Below, in pieces: positions 25,171 to 34,552 of a stretch of DNA of 64,000 bases. The stretch lies in contig NZ_JAIMCG010000005.1 of NCBI RefSeq assembly GCF_019795295.1, positions 1 through 64,000 on the forward strand, written 5' to 3'. The notes under the pieces were generated by a model, which worked only from the letters and a program-made list of their open reading frames with translations, was not told the DNA's origin and did no database searches. Source of the stretch: Cupriavidus sp. AU9028. Its GTDB lineage: Bacteria; Pseudomonadota; Gammaproteobacteria; Burkholderiales; Burkholderiaceae. The translations under genes were made by a program, and so were the position numbers. Each line of letters starts with the position of its first letter. Within the stretch, counting starts at the first letter, position 1.

Positions 25171-25350
25171 CTATGTGAAACGAAGAATGCGCCGCATGGG
25201 AAGGGTTCGCAGATCCCTGCGCGTGTCGCAGACGAGATAAGCATAGGCAATGTCGCCGCGCACCTCATGGAGGATGCGGTTCACGCCCGAAATGCCCTGG
25301 CGGTACTGAAGCAGATCCAGGGCAGCAAGTTCCGGGGGAATCCCGCGTGT
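25171..25350 (-). pseudogene. Remnant of a RelE/ParE-type toxin gene
   Basis: The minus-strand frame ending at 25171 gives about 60 residues with RQGISGVNRILHEVRGDIA then CDTRRDLRTLPMRRILRF. That order, an (F/Y)R-x-G block, a hydrophobic EVRGD strand and RRDL..L..RR..R, is the C-terminal pattern of RelE/ParE toxins. The N-terminal part is missing: upstream the frame runs into the end of the GntR gene without a start. No antitoxin gene is next to it. Called a decayed fragment at low confidence. Confidence 0.35.
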
Positions 25351-25366
25351 TGAGCTGGCCGTTTCG

Positions 25367-26161
25367 CTACCTGCATTCACGGCCGACAACCTGCGCCTTC
25401 TTCTCCAGCGCATGTTCCCGCATCAAGGTCTCCACGGTAGCGGCATCGCGCGCCAGCAGCGCGGCGACGAACGCATCGTGCGCGGCGACGGCGCGGCGCC
25501 ATGAGGCGGTGTCCAGGTTCGAGCGATACCGCAGGTTCTGCACGCGCAGGTTCAGCCGGCGGTGGGTATCGGCCAGCGCATCGTTGTGGGCCGCGGCGCT
25601 GACCGCCAGGTGGGTGCCCATGCTGGCCTCGTAGTAACGCCCGATATCCCGGGCCCGATAGGCGGCTCGCATACTGCGGTGCAATGCCGCGATGCCGTCC
25701 AGTTCGGCGTCGGTGGCGCGCTCGGCCGCCAGCCGGCCGGTCAGCCCTTCCAGCACGGCCAGCACATCGAAGATATCCGCCACTTCCTCCGGCGACATGG
25801 CGACCACCTGCGCGCCCCGCTTGGGCAGCAGCTGCACCAGTCCGTCCGCGGCAAGCACGCGATACGCCTCGCGCAGCGGCGTGCGCGATACCTGCAGCCG
25901 CTCGCATAGCTCGCGCTCGTTTAGCCAGACGCCCGGCACCAGGGTGCCGTCGATGATGAGTTGGCGCAGCCGTTCCGCGACGTTCGCTGCCAGCGTCCCG
26001 CTGCCCTCCGCTGGCGAGCTGTCCGCGCTTCCAGGGGTGCTCGATCCTGCCGTGCGCCGGCCTCGCTGACCCTGGGGCAGCACGGGCGGCAACGCGACCC
26101 CGAGGGCCAGCTCACGCTCCGCATCCGCAGCCGGCGTGTCTGTAGCGTGGGGGTTAACCAT
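25367..26161 (-). CDS. GntR-family regulator with FCD domain
   Basis: 264 residues; GGGAGATCGCACC precedes the ATG. An unusual disordered lead of about 55 residues comes before the winged helix (about 58-125, VAERLRQLIIDGTLVPG, then SRTPLREAYRVLAADGL). The C-terminal FCD domain (about 130-255) has the helical core with D/H metal- or ligand-binding residues. It is divergent from the enoyl-CoA hydratase/CoA transferase pair, with a perfect palindrome between them, so it most likely represses that pair until an acyl-CoA or carboxylate is present. Confidence 0.85.
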   Translation of the reverse strand: MVNPHATDTPAADAERELALGVALPPVLPQGQRGRRTAGSSTPGSADSSPAEGSGTLAANVAERLRQLIIDGTLVPGVWLNERELCERLQVSRTPLREAYRVLAADGLVQLLPKRGAQVVAMSPEEVADIFDVLAVLEGLTGRLAAERATDAELDGIAALHRSMRAAYRARDIGRYYEASMGTHLAVSAAAHNDALADTHRRLNLRVQNLRYRSNLDTASWRRAVAAHDAFVAALLARDAATVETLMREHALEKKAQVVGRECR

Positions 26162-26199
26162 GGTGCGATCTCCCTTGGAACGACGCCATTCCTGTCATA

Positions 26200-26209
26200 T
26201 GGTATACCA
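26200..26209. promoter_or_regulatory. Palindromic operator for the FCD-type GntR regulator
   Basis: TGGTATACCA is a perfect 10-bp palindrome 38 bp from the GntR start and 32 bp from the hydratase start. FCD-GntR regulators commonly bind TGGT-N2-ACCA type sites, so this fits as the shared operator. Confidence 0.6.
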
Positions 26210-26241
26210 AATCAGCCACCGATCCAGAGGACGCTCGCCCC

Positions 26242-27075
26242 ATGCCAACCCTGCCCGAGACCGCCGTGCCCGAGACCGCCGCGCCAGCGTCGTCGACCGA
26301 CGCACCCCTGCTGGTGCTGCGCGAAGACGCCATTGCCACCGTGGTGCTGAACCGGCCGGAGAAGCTCAATGCCTTCACGCTCGCCATGTGGCAGCGCCTG
26401 GGCGAGGTGTTCGAGGAGCTGGGCGCTGACCCGGGCGTGCGATGCGTCATCGTGCGCGGCGCCGGCGAGCGCGCCTTTTCGCCGGGCAACGATATCGGCG
26501 AGTTCGCCGTCGCGCGCGGCAATCGTGCCCAGGCGATCGACTACGGCCGCGTGATGCACGCCACCGCGCAAGCGATGCTGGACTGCCCCCATCCCATCGT
26601 CGCGCAGATCCACGGCATCTGCGTCGGCGGCGGGCTCGAAGTGGCGGCGATGGCGGACATCCGCATCTGTGGCGAGAGCAGCCGCTTCGGCGCGCCCATC
26701 AAGAACCTGGGGCTGGTGATGGCCTACCCCGAGATGGCGCCGCTGATCCGGCTGATCGGCGAATCGCGCACGCTGGAGCTGCTGCTGGAGGGCCGCATCA
26801 TCGGCGCGGCCGAGGCGCATGGCATGGGGCTCGTCTCCCGGGTCGTGCCGGACGACGGCGTCGCCGCCGAAGCGCTGGCCACCGCGCAGCGCATCGCCAG
26901 CGGCGCCCCGCTGGTGGCGCGCTGGCACAAGAAGTTTGCGCGGCGCCTGGCGGCCGGCACGCCGCTGTCGCAGCAGGAGCTGGACGAAGCGTTCGACTGC
27001 TTCGATACGGAGGATTTCCGCACCGGCTACCGCGCCTTTCTCGACAAGCGCACGCCGCAGTTCCAGGGCCGCTGA
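26242..27075 (+). CDS. Enoyl-CoA hydratase/isomerase family protein
   Basis: 277 residues; AGAGGA lies ahead of the ATG. The crotonase core is plain: VLNRPEKLNAFTLAM, the oxyanion-hole segments FSPGNDIGEFA and IHGICVGGGLEVAAMADIRI, and a C-terminal trimerisation helix. The acidic residue expected in the second catalytic position is not in the common hydratase place, so a decarboxylase or isomerase is possible. It precedes a class III CoA transferase gene by 24 bp; the two probably activate and process one carboxylic acid. Confidence 0.85.
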   Translation: MPTLPETAVPETAAPASSTDAPLLVLREDAIATVVLNRPEKLNAFTLAMWQRLGEVFEELGADPGVRCVIVRGAGERAFSPGNDIGEFAVARGNRAQAIDYGRVMHATAQAMLDCPHPIVAQIHGICVGGGLEVAAMADIRICGESSRFGAPIKNLGLVMAYPEMAPLIRLIGESRTLELLLEGRIIGAAEAHGMGLVSRVVPDDGVAAEALATAQRIASGAPLVARWHKKFARRLAAGTPLSQQELDEAFDCFDTEDFRTGYRAFLDKRTPQFQGR

Positions 27076-27099
27076 ACCAACCCGACATCCCATCCGACG

Positions 27100-28359
27100 A
27101 TGCAGAGCCAATCCTCACCCAACCCCTCCCCGCCGGCCGGCGCGCTCGCCGGCATGCGCGTGCTCGAACTGGCGCAGATCATGGCCGGCCCGACCTGCGG
27201 CATGATGCTGGCCGACATGGGCGCCGACGTGATCAAGATCGAGAAGACCGAGGGCGGCGACGATGCCCGCGGCTACCGCGATCCGCAGATCAATGGCGTC
27301 TCGGCCCCGTTCCTGATGCTCAACCGCAACAAGCGCGCGATCGCGCTGGACCTGAAGTCGGAGGCAGGCCGTGGCGTGCTGCTGCGCATGGTGCGCGACG
27401 CCGACGTGCTGATCGAGAACTTCCGCAACGGCACCATGGAGAAGCTGGGGCTGGGCTACGAGGCGCTGTCCAAGATCAATCCGGGACTGATCTACTGCGC
27501 CATTTCCGGCTATGGCCGCAGCGGGCCGGCCGCGGACAAGGGCGGCTTCGACCTGATCGCGCAAGGCTTCACCGGCCTGATGTCGATCACCGGCGAGCCG
27601 GGCGGTCCGCCGCTGCGCACTGGCAATTCGATCGCCGACATCAACGCCGGCATTCTTGCCGCGGTCGGCATTCTGGCGGCGTGGCAGCACCGGCAGAAGA
27701 CCGGGCGCGGGCAGATCGTCGAGACCTCGCTGATCGAGGCGGGACTGCAGCAGTTGTACTGGCATGCGGCCATTCATTTCGCCACTGGCGAGTCGCCGGG
27801 GCCAAGCGGCTCGGCGCACGTGCTGGCCACGCCGTACCAGGCGTTTGCCACCCAGGACGGTCACATCATCGTCGGCGGCGCCAACGAGAAGAACTGGGAG
27901 CGCATCGCCCAGGTGCTGGGCCGGCCGCAGTGGCTGGAGGATGCGCGCTACCGCCGCAATGCCGACCGCATGCGCAACCGGGATTCGCTGCTGCCGGCGA
28001 TGGCCGCGATCCTTGCCACCCGTCCTTCGGCGCACTGGCTGGCCGCCTTCGACGAGGCCGGCGTGCCGGCCGGGCCGGTCCATACCGTGGGCGAAGCGCT
28101 GTCGCATCCGCAAACCCTGGCCCGCGGCATGGTAGTCGAGCAGCAGCATCCGCAGGCAGGGCCGATCCGTACCATCGGCCTGCCGATCCGGCTATCGGAA
28201 ACGCCGGCGCGCTACCACCGCCCCTCGCCGAGGCTGGGCGAGGATACCGTCGCGCTGCTGGCCGAGTGCGGGTATGACGAGGCGCAGATCGCGTCGATGA
28301 TCGACAAGGGCGTGGTCAAGACCGTGGACGGCACCGAAGCGGCCGGGGGCAGCCGCTAG
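27100..28359 (+). CDS. Class III (CaiB/BaiF) CoA transferase
   Basis: 419 residues. Starts with the family signature MRVLELAQIMAGPTCGMMLADMGADVIKIE, then MLNRNKRAIALDLKSE, and the catalytic aspartate region KGGFDLIAQGFTG. Transfers CoA between carboxylic acids as an intertwined dimer. Encoded directly after the hydratase gene. It ends 20 bp from the convergent efflux pump gene, with no terminator between. Confidence 0.9.
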   Translation: MQSQSSPNPSPPAGALAGMRVLELAQIMAGPTCGMMLADMGADVIKIEKTEGGDDARGYRDPQINGVSAPFLMLNRNKRAIALDLKSEAGRGVLLRMVRDADVLIENFRNGTMEKLGLGYEALSKINPGLIYCAISGYGRSGPAADKGGFDLIAQGFTGLMSITGEPGGPPLRTGNSIADINAGILAAVGILAAWQHRQKTGRGQIVETSLIEAGLQQLYWHAAIHFATGESPGPSGSAHVLATPYQAFATQDGHIIVGGANEKNWERIAQVLGRPQWLEDARYRRNADRMRNRDSLLPAMAAILATRPSAHWLAAFDEAGVPAGPVHTVGEALSHPQTLARGMVVEQQHPQAGPIRTIGLPIRLSETPARYHRPSPRLGEDTVALLAECGYDEAQIASMIDKGVVKTVDGTEAAGGSR

Positions 28360-28379
28360 TCCCCCGCCGCTCGCGCACG

Positions 28380-31300
28380 CTACATCGCCGCCGGTTCGTG
28401 GCCCGCAGCGGACGGCTGCGGTGCCGCCTCGCCCGGTTCGCTGGCCGGGCTGCGCCGCGCCATCCACTCATACAGCGTGGGCAGCACGATCAGCGTCAGC
28501 AGCGTGGCGGTGACCAGCCCGCCAATGATGACGATGGCCAGCGGGCGCTGGGTTTCCGAGCCGATGGCGCGCGACACCGCCATCGGGAACAGGCCCAGCA
28601 TCGCCAGCAGCGCGGTCATCAGCACCGTGCGCAGCCGGTCCATCGAACCGGTCACCACCGCCTCGCGCAAAGGCAGTCCCTGCTGCCGCAGCTGGTTGAA
28701 GTACGACACCATCACCACGCCATTGAGCACCGCCTGGCCGAACAGCGCGATAAAGCCGATCGCGGCCGACACCGACAACGGCGTGCCGGTCAGGAACAGC
28801 GCGAACACGCCGCCGACCAGCGCGAACGGGATATTGGACAGGATCAGCGCCGCGCTGCGCACCGACTGGAAGGCCTGGAACAGCAGCAGGAAGATCAGCA
28901 GCACCGACAGCGGCACCACCACCGCCAGCCGCGCCATGGCGCGCTGCTGGTTCTCGAACTCGCCGGACCACGCGATGGTGGCGCCCTGCGTATCGACATG
29001 CTGGCGCACCTGCTGCTGCATGTCGCGCACCACGCTGCCCATGTCGCGGTCGTGGATGAAGATGCCGATCGAGGTGGTGCGCTGGCCGTTTTCGCGGCTG
29101 ATGTTCATCGCCCCCGATGCCGCGCGGAACTGCACCAGCTGCGACAGCGGCACCTGGGCGCCATCGGCCGTCGACATCAGGATGTTGGGCAGGCTCGGCA
29201 GCGCGCGCTCGCCCGGGCGCAGCCGTACCACCACGCTGAAGCGCCGCTCGCCCTCCCACATCTCGGTGGCGGCCTTGCCGGCCAGCGCGGTTTCCATCAC
29301 CTCCTGCACGTCGGCGACATTGATGCCGTAGCGGGCCGCCTCGGCGCGATCGAAATCAAGCACGTACTGCGGCAGCTCGCCGTCGCGGTCGATGAAGGCG
29401 CGCATCACGCCCTGCACGGGCTTGACGCTGGCGAGCACCTGCTGGGCGACGCGCCGGTTCTGTTCCAGGTCGTCGCTCTGGACCTTGATGACCACCTGGC
29501 CCTTGATCTGGGAGATGCTCTCCAGAATGTTGTCCCGCACCGGCTGGGAGAAGTTCGGCTCGATGCCAGGCAGCTGGCGCAGGCGAGCGTCGATCTCGCC
29601 GATGATGCGGCGCTTGTTCATGCCCTTGCGCCAATCCTGCTCCGGCTTCAGGTCCACCAGGATCTCGACCGTGTTCATCAGCTTCGGGTCGGTGCCGTCG
29701 TCGGGCCGGCCAACCTTGGAGATGGTCGAGCGCACTTCCGGCGTCTCGCGTATCGCGCGCCGCAGGCGCGCGGCCTGCTCGCGCGCCTCGTCGGTCGAGA
29801 CGGACGCGGGCAGGTCGAAGCTGACCCACATCGAGCCCTCGTCCAGTTCGGGAAGGAACTCGCTGCCCAGCAGCTTGCCCACGCCGGCGGTCACCACCAG
29901 CAGCGCGGCGCAAGCCGCCGCCACCGCGCGCTTGTGATCCAGTGCCCAGGCCAGCGCCGGCGCATAGGCCCGCTTGCACAGGCGTACCAGGGTGTTGTCG
30001 TCGTGCGCGATATTGCGCCGCAGCAGCAGGTAGCACAGCAGCGGCACCACCGTCAGCGACAGGATCAGCGAGCCGACCAGCGCGCCGCTGACGGTCCAGG
30101 CCATCGGCGCGAAGATCTTGCCCTCGTGCCGCTGCAGCGTGAAGATCGGCAGGTGCGCCGCGATGATGACGACCATCGAGAAGACGGTCGGCCGCCCCAC
30201 TTCGATCGCCGCGCCGGCGATGGCGCGCAGGCGGGAGCGGCCGTCTCGGATCTGCTGCGCATCGAGCTGGCCGAGCCGGCGGAAGATGTTCTCGACCACG
30301 ATCACCGCGCCATCGACGATGATGCCGAAGTCCAGCGCGCCCAGCGACAGCAGGTTGGCCGGGATGCCAACGAAGGTCAGGCCAAGGAAGGTCGACAGCA
30401 TCGCCAGCGGAATCACCAGCGCCACGATCAGCGCGGCGCGGATGTTGGCCAGGAACAGGTACAGCACGGCGACCACCAGCAGCGCGCCCTCGACCAGATT
30501 GCCGAATACGGTATGCAGCGTCTTGCCGATCAGGTCGGCGCGGTCGTAGTAGGGCTCGATCCGCACCCCGGGCGGCAGGATGCCGTCGTTCAGTTTCTCG
30601 ATCTTCTCCTTGAGCGCCTCCAGCACGATGGACGGGTTCTCGCCCTTGCGCATCACCACGATGCCCGAGACGATGTCCTCCTCGTCGTCCTGCGCCATCA
30701 AACCCTGCCGCGGCGCGGCGCCCACGCGCACTTCCGCCACGTCCCGCACCAGGATCGGCGTGCCGCCCACCTCCGCCACGACCACTGCGCCGATATCGGC
30801 GGAGCTGCGGAAGCTGCCGACCGAGCGCAGCAGGAACTGCTGCCGCCCATGCGCGACCGCGCCACCGCCGGCATTGGCATTGCCGCGCTCCAGCGCACTG
30901 AACAGCTGCGCCAGCGAGACATTGGCGTCGCGCATCCTGGCCAGGTTGGGATTGACCTCGTACTGCTTGATGGTGCCGCCCATGGTGACCAGATCGGCCA
31001 CGCCGGGCACCTGGCGCAGGTTCTTCTCGACCACCCAGTCCTGCAGGGTGCGCAGCTCCTGGGCGCTCTGGCCGCGGCCGGAGAGGCGGAAGCGGTAGAT
31101 CTCGCCGATGGCGGTGGACAGCGGCGCCAGGTCAGGCTGCACCCCTTCCGGGAGATCGACGCTGCGCAGCCGCTCCATGATCTGCTGGCGCGCCACCAGA
31201 TCGGTAGCCTTGTCATTGAAGGTCACCATCAGGTACGACAGGCCGAACTGCGTGTGCGAGAACACCCGCACCGAGTTCGGCGTGCCGGCCAGCGCGGTTT

Positions 31301-31508
31301 CGATCGGAATGGTGACCTGCCGCTCCACCTCCTCCGCCGCGCGGCCGGGGTACAGCGTGATGACGTTGACCTGCACGTCGGAGACGTCCGGGAACGCCTC
31401 GATGGGCAGGTTCTTGAAGGCGTACAGCCCGCCGGCCACGAACAGGGCCAGCGCCAGCCAGACCAGCAGGGCCTGGTGCAGCGCGAAGTTGACGATGCGC
31501 GAGATCAT
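28380..31508 (-). CDS. czcA: HME-RND heavy-metal efflux pump (CzcA-like)
   Basis: 1042 residues, full length for the family. Twelve membrane helices in the RND pattern, two large periplasmic loops. The fourth helix carries D393, D399 and E406 in DFGIIVDGAVIVVEN, the acidic triad of divalent-cation pumps such as CzcA, CnrA and NccA; the Cu/Ag pump CusA has a different sequence here. Transport of Co, Zn, Cd or Ni is therefore more likely than Cu or Ag. Third gene of a pump/adaptor/outer-membrane operon. Confidence 0.9.
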   Translation of the reverse strand: MISRIVNFALHQALLVWLALALFVAGGLYAFKNLPIEAFPDVSDVQVNVITLYPGRAAEEVERQVTIPIETALAGTPNSVRVFSHTQFGLSYLMVTFNDKATDLVARQQIMERLRSVDLPEGVQPDLAPLSTAIGEIYRFRLSGRGQSAQELRTLQDWVVEKNLRQVPGVADLVTMGGTIKQYEVNPNLARMRDANVSLAQLFSALERGNANAGGGAVAHGRQQFLLRSVGSFRSSADIGAVVVAEVGGTPILVRDVAEVRVGAAPRQGLMAQDDEEDIVSGIVVMRKGENPSIVLEALKEKIEKLNDGILPPGVRIEPYYDRADLIGKTLHTVFGNLVEGALLVVAVLYLFLANIRAALIVALVIPLAMLSTFLGLTFVGIPANLLSLGALDFGIIVDGAVIVVENIFRRLGQLDAQQIRDGRSRLRAIAGAAIEVGRPTVFSMVVIIAAHLPIFTLQRHEGKIFAPMAWTVSGALVGSLILSLTVVPLLCYLLLRRNIAHDDNTLVRLCKRAYAPALAWALDHKRAVAAACAALLVVTAGVGKLLGSEFLPELDEGSMWVSFDLPASVSTDEAREQAARLRRAIRETPEVRSTISKVGRPDDGTDPKLMNTVEILVDLKPEQDWRKGMNKRRIIGEIDARLRQLPGIEPNFSQPVRDNILESISQIKGQVVIKVQSDDLEQNRRVAQQVLASVKPVQGVMRAFIDRDGELPQYVLDFDRAEAARYGINVADVQEVMETALAGKAATEMWEGERRFSVVVRLRPGERALPSLPNILMSTADGAQVPLSQLVQFRAASGAMNISRENGQRTTSIGIFIHDRDMGSVVRDMQQQVRQHVDTQGATIAWSGEFENQQRAMARLAVVVPLSVLLIFLLLFQAFQSVRSAALILSNIPFALVGGVFALFLTGTPLSVSAAIGFIALFGQAVLNGVVMVSYFNQLRQQGLPLREAVVTGSMDRLRTVLMTALLAMLGLFPMAVSRAIGSETQRPLAIVIIGGLVTATLLTLIVLPTLYEWMARRSPASEPGEAAPQPSAAGHEPAAM

Positions 31509-31521
31509 GATCGGGCCGGTC

Positions 31522-32772
31522 TCAATGGGACACGTCGGCGCGGGACACGCCGGCGGGGGACTCGCCTGCGGCCGGCTGCGGGCGCGGCTGTCCGGCAGCG
31601 AGCGTATCGGGGGCGGCCACGGACGCGTCCATCTGTGCGCTGCGCAGCAGGTCCTGCAGATAGAGATTGCCGTCCGTCACCACCTCGGCTGCGTCCTGCA
31701 GCCCCGCCTTGACCTCGGTGATGCCGCCCACGGTCACACCCGGCTGGATCTCGCGCCGCTCGAAGCGGCGCTCGCCCCGGCGCACGAAGGCATAGTGACG
31801 GTTCTCGACCAGGTAGACGGCCTTGTCCGGCACCGCGGTGCCGGTGATCGCCTCGGCTTCCAGCCGGGCGGTGACGAACATTTCCGCCTTCATGCGCCGC
31901 TCCGGGTTCGGCACGTCCAGCCGCACCTTGACGCTGCGTGCGGCGGGATCGACGAAGTCGGCGATCTTGACCACCGTGCCGGCGAAGCGCTCGCCGGGAT
32001 AGGCCGCCGATTCGATCTGCACCTGGCCGCCGCTGCGCAGCAGCCGCAGGTCCGCCTCGTTGGCGTCGATCTGCGCCCACAGCCGGCTGGGATCGGTGAT
32101 CAGGAACAGTGGCTCGCCGCCCTGATCGGGCCGCACCTCCATGCCGGGGTTGACGTTGCGCGCCACCACCAGCCCGGCGATGGGCGCGCGCAGCACGAAG
32201 CCCTCGGCGTCGGGGTCGCCAGCGGCGTGGGTGCCACCGGTCTGCCGCAGCACCGCTTCGGCACGGCGCCGCTCCGCATCGGCGCGTGCCGCTTCGGCCT
32301 GAGCCAGATCGAATTCCTTGCGGGCAATGATGCCGGCGTCATGCAGCTCGCGCTGGCGCGCCAGCGCACGCGCGGCCAGCTCCGCGTCCGCGCCCGCCTT
32401 GCGCGCGTCCGCTTGCGCAGCGCTGAACTCGGGCGAGGCCAGCACCGCGAGCGGCTGGCCGACCCGGACCGTGGATCCGGGTTCGGCGAGGATGGTGGTG
32501 ACACGGCCGGCAAAGGGACTGCCCACCCGGGCGGTACGGTCCTCGTTCCACATCAGCCGGCCCGGCAAGGCAAGCGAGCGTGCCGCGCCCTGGCGGACCG
32601 GTTCGACGCGGATGCCGGCCATCGCGCCCGCGGGCAGCGTGATGCTGGCGCCCTCGACCACGGGGGCCTGCGCGGGCGGCGCTTCATGACGTTCGCAACC
32701 GGTGAGCAGCAGCGCCGCGGCCAGTACAGCCATCAAGGGCACCCTCAGCCAGCCAGCAGCGCGGCCGGTCAT
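31522..32772 (-). CDS. RND efflux periplasmic adaptor (CzcB-like) lipoprotein
   Basis: 416 residues from the ATG at 32772, which gives a normal lipoprotein signal ending in the lipobox LLTGC (C26); earlier ATGs (32814, 32826, 32835) lie inside the preceding gene. Membrane-fusion order is visible: beta-barrel lead VGSPFAGRVTTI, a long helical hairpin rich in Ala/Arg/Glu, then the lipoyl half RAPIAGLVVARNVNPG, and a C-terminal domain. The His-rich N-terminal insert of CzcB is absent. Couples the pump to the outer-membrane factor; its stop is 13 bp before the pump ATG. Confidence 0.85.
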   Translation of the reverse strand: MTGRAAGWLRVPLMAVLAAALLLTGCERHEAPPAQAPVVEGASITLPAGAMAGIRVEPVRQGAARSLALPGRLMWNEDRTARVGSPFAGRVTTILAEPGSTVRVGQPLAVLASPEFSAAQADARKAGADAELAARALARQRELHDAGIIARKEFDLAQAEAARADAERRRAEAVLRQTGGTHAAGDPDAEGFVLRAPIAGLVVARNVNPGMEVRPDQGGEPLFLITDPSRLWAQIDANEADLRLLRSGGQVQIESAAYPGERFAGTVVKIADFVDPAARSVKVRLDVPNPERRMKAEMFVTARLEAEAITGTAVPDKAVYLVENRHYAFVRRGERRFERREIQPGVTVGGITEVKAGLQDAAEVVTDGNLYLQDLLRSAQMDASVAAPDTLAAGQPRPQPAAGESPAGVSRADVSH

Positions 32773-32797
32773 ATCTGAGGTCGTCGCGGCGATCGGA

Positions 32798-34303
32798 TCA
32801 GCGGTCGGAGGCATCGGCAAGGGCATGAATTGCATGGACTGGGGCAACGTCGTCGGACGCGCCGGAGGATCGAGGGTAGGAGGGGTCGAAGACCACGGAG
32901 GAGGCGGCACGGGTTGCCGCCAGGTAGGCCGACAGCGCACTGGCATGCGCGCCGCGCGCCGCGATGGCATCGAGGCGCGCCTGGCGCAGCGCGCGCCTGG
33001 CATCGAGCAGATCGAGCACGCCGGTAGCGCCGCGCGAGAAGGCCAGCTCGGCATCGGCGCCGACCTGCTCGGCGGCGGGCAGTACCGCGTCGCGCATCTG
33101 CTGCCATGCGCGCGCGGCGGCATCGAGTGCGGCGCGCAGCCGCGCGATATCGTTGCCGGCCTCGAGCATCACACGGTTGCGCTCCTCCAGCGCGGTGTAA
33201 TAGTCGGCCTCCGCGCGCGCCAGCTCGCCGTCGTTGCGGTGCCGGACCATCAGCGGAATCGAGACGAACACGCCGAAGCTGTTGCCGCTGCCCTGCTGGT
33301 TGCCGCCGTTGACCGGATACCGTTCGACCTGCGCACCGACCGTAATGTCCGGCACCCGGCCAGCACGCGCGAGTTCGCGTGCCGACGCCGCGGCGCGCAG
33401 CCTTGCCTGCGCTGCTACCACGTCGGGACGCAGCGCGACCAGCTCGGCCGACTGCTCCTCGCTGGGCAGCGGCAGCACCGCGCCAGCATCCGGCCATTGC
33501 ACTGCCAGTTCCATGCGGGACAGCGTGCCCTGCACGCCTGCCTGCCGGGCCAGCTCGGCCAGCTCCTCGGCGTGGCTGGCGCGGGCATCGCGCAGTTCCG
33601 CCTGGGCGCGCAGGCCGTCCAGCTCGATGCGGGTCAGGTCGGCCCGGGAAATGTCGCCGGCCTTCAGGCGCAGCCGGTGCGCCGCCGCGGAACGCTCGTA
33701 CAGTTCCAGCGCCTGCTCCAGCGCGGCGACGCGCTCCTGGCCGATGGCCGCCTGGTAGAAGGAGCGCTCCAGTTGCGCGATTTGCTGCACGGCGGCAGCC
33801 CCGGTTTCCGCGCTGGCCGCTTCCCGCCCCGCACGCGCGGTCTTCACGCGCAGCGGCGCCTTGCCCGCTGTCTCGATCTGCTGGTCCACGCGCAGCACGG
33901 AATCGACCGCCTTGCGCTGGAGCCCGCCGGGACCCATGCCGGCGTGCGGGTTGATGTTCTCGACGCCGACGCTCAATACCGGGTTGGGACGCTGCCCGGC
34001 AATCGCGATGTCAGCCTCGCTCTGCTGCTCAGCCGCGCGGGCCAGACGCAAGGCCGGATTGCAGCGCAGGGCCAGCGCGCGCAGCTCGGCCAGCGTCATG
34101 GTGCCCGAGGCGGGCGCGCGACAGGCGAGCGCCTCGGCAGCGGGTTCGGCCGCGAGTTCGGCTGCGGCAAGGCCTGCGGCGGCCCCTGGGCCGCTGGCGG
34201 CAAGGCAAGCCAGCAGCGCCAGCAGGGGTGCCGGCCGCTTGCGCAGGGTCGCCCGCCAGTGCCCGCGCTGACCTGGCCAGGGGAAGAAGGGACGGTTGAT
34301 CAA
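32798..34303 (-). CDS. TolC-family outer-membrane efflux factor (CzcC-like)
   Basis: 501 residues from a TTG start at 34303 (GCGGAACACAC upstream). A basic n-region and hydrophobic core (about 18-46) form the signal peptide. Two OEP repeats of long amphipathic helices follow, with GTMTLAELRALAL at the start of the mature region and QRPNPVLSVGVENI, typical of CzcC/CusC. Forms the channel across the outer membrane. First gene of the three-gene operon; the adaptor start is 25 bp downstream. Confidence 0.85.
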   Translation of the reverse strand: MINRPFFPWPGQRGHWRATLRKRPAPLLALLACLAASGPGAAAGLAAAELAAEPAAEALACRAPASGTMTLAELRALALRCNPALRLARAAEQQSEADIAIAGQRPNPVLSVGVENINPHAGMGPGGLQRKAVDSVLRVDQQIETAGKAPLRVKTARAGREAASAETGAAAVQQIAQLERSFYQAAIGQERVAALEQALELYERSAAAHRLRLKAGDISRADLTRIELDGLRAQAELRDARASHAEELAELARQAGVQGTLSRMELAVQWPDAGAVLPLPSEEQSAELVALRPDVVAAQARLRAAASARELARAGRVPDITVGAQVERYPVNGGNQQGSGNSFGVFVSIPLMVRHRNDGELARAEADYYTALEERNRVMLEAGNDIARLRAALDAAARAWQQMRDAVLPAAEQVGADAELAFSRGATGVLDLLDARRALRQARLDAIAARGAHASALSAYLAATRAASSVVFDPSYPRSSGASDDVAPVHAIHALADASDR

Positions 34304-34552
34304 GTGTGTTCCGCTTGCGCCGGTTCGGGGATCGATGCACGTGGCGGCTGGCCGGCAAGGCCGCGACGTTCATGCAGCCGCTCGCTGCATGGCGGCATTT
34401 GAGCGAAGGCGGATTTCAGCTGGCTTTCAGAAGGTTGACACTTGGCTTGCAGTGGCGCCCCTGCCACGAGGGGAAACCCGAGCAATGTTTTATGATGGAT
34501 ACTTTGCCCGCTCCGCGGCGCCCCCGCCTGCACCGTCCCCGCCGCAACTCCG

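Noticed and set aside
28398-31712. Plus-strand open frame of 1104 codons opposite the efflux pump
   Set aside because: Antisense shadow of the pump gene; His/Gln/Arg-rich with no recognisable domain.
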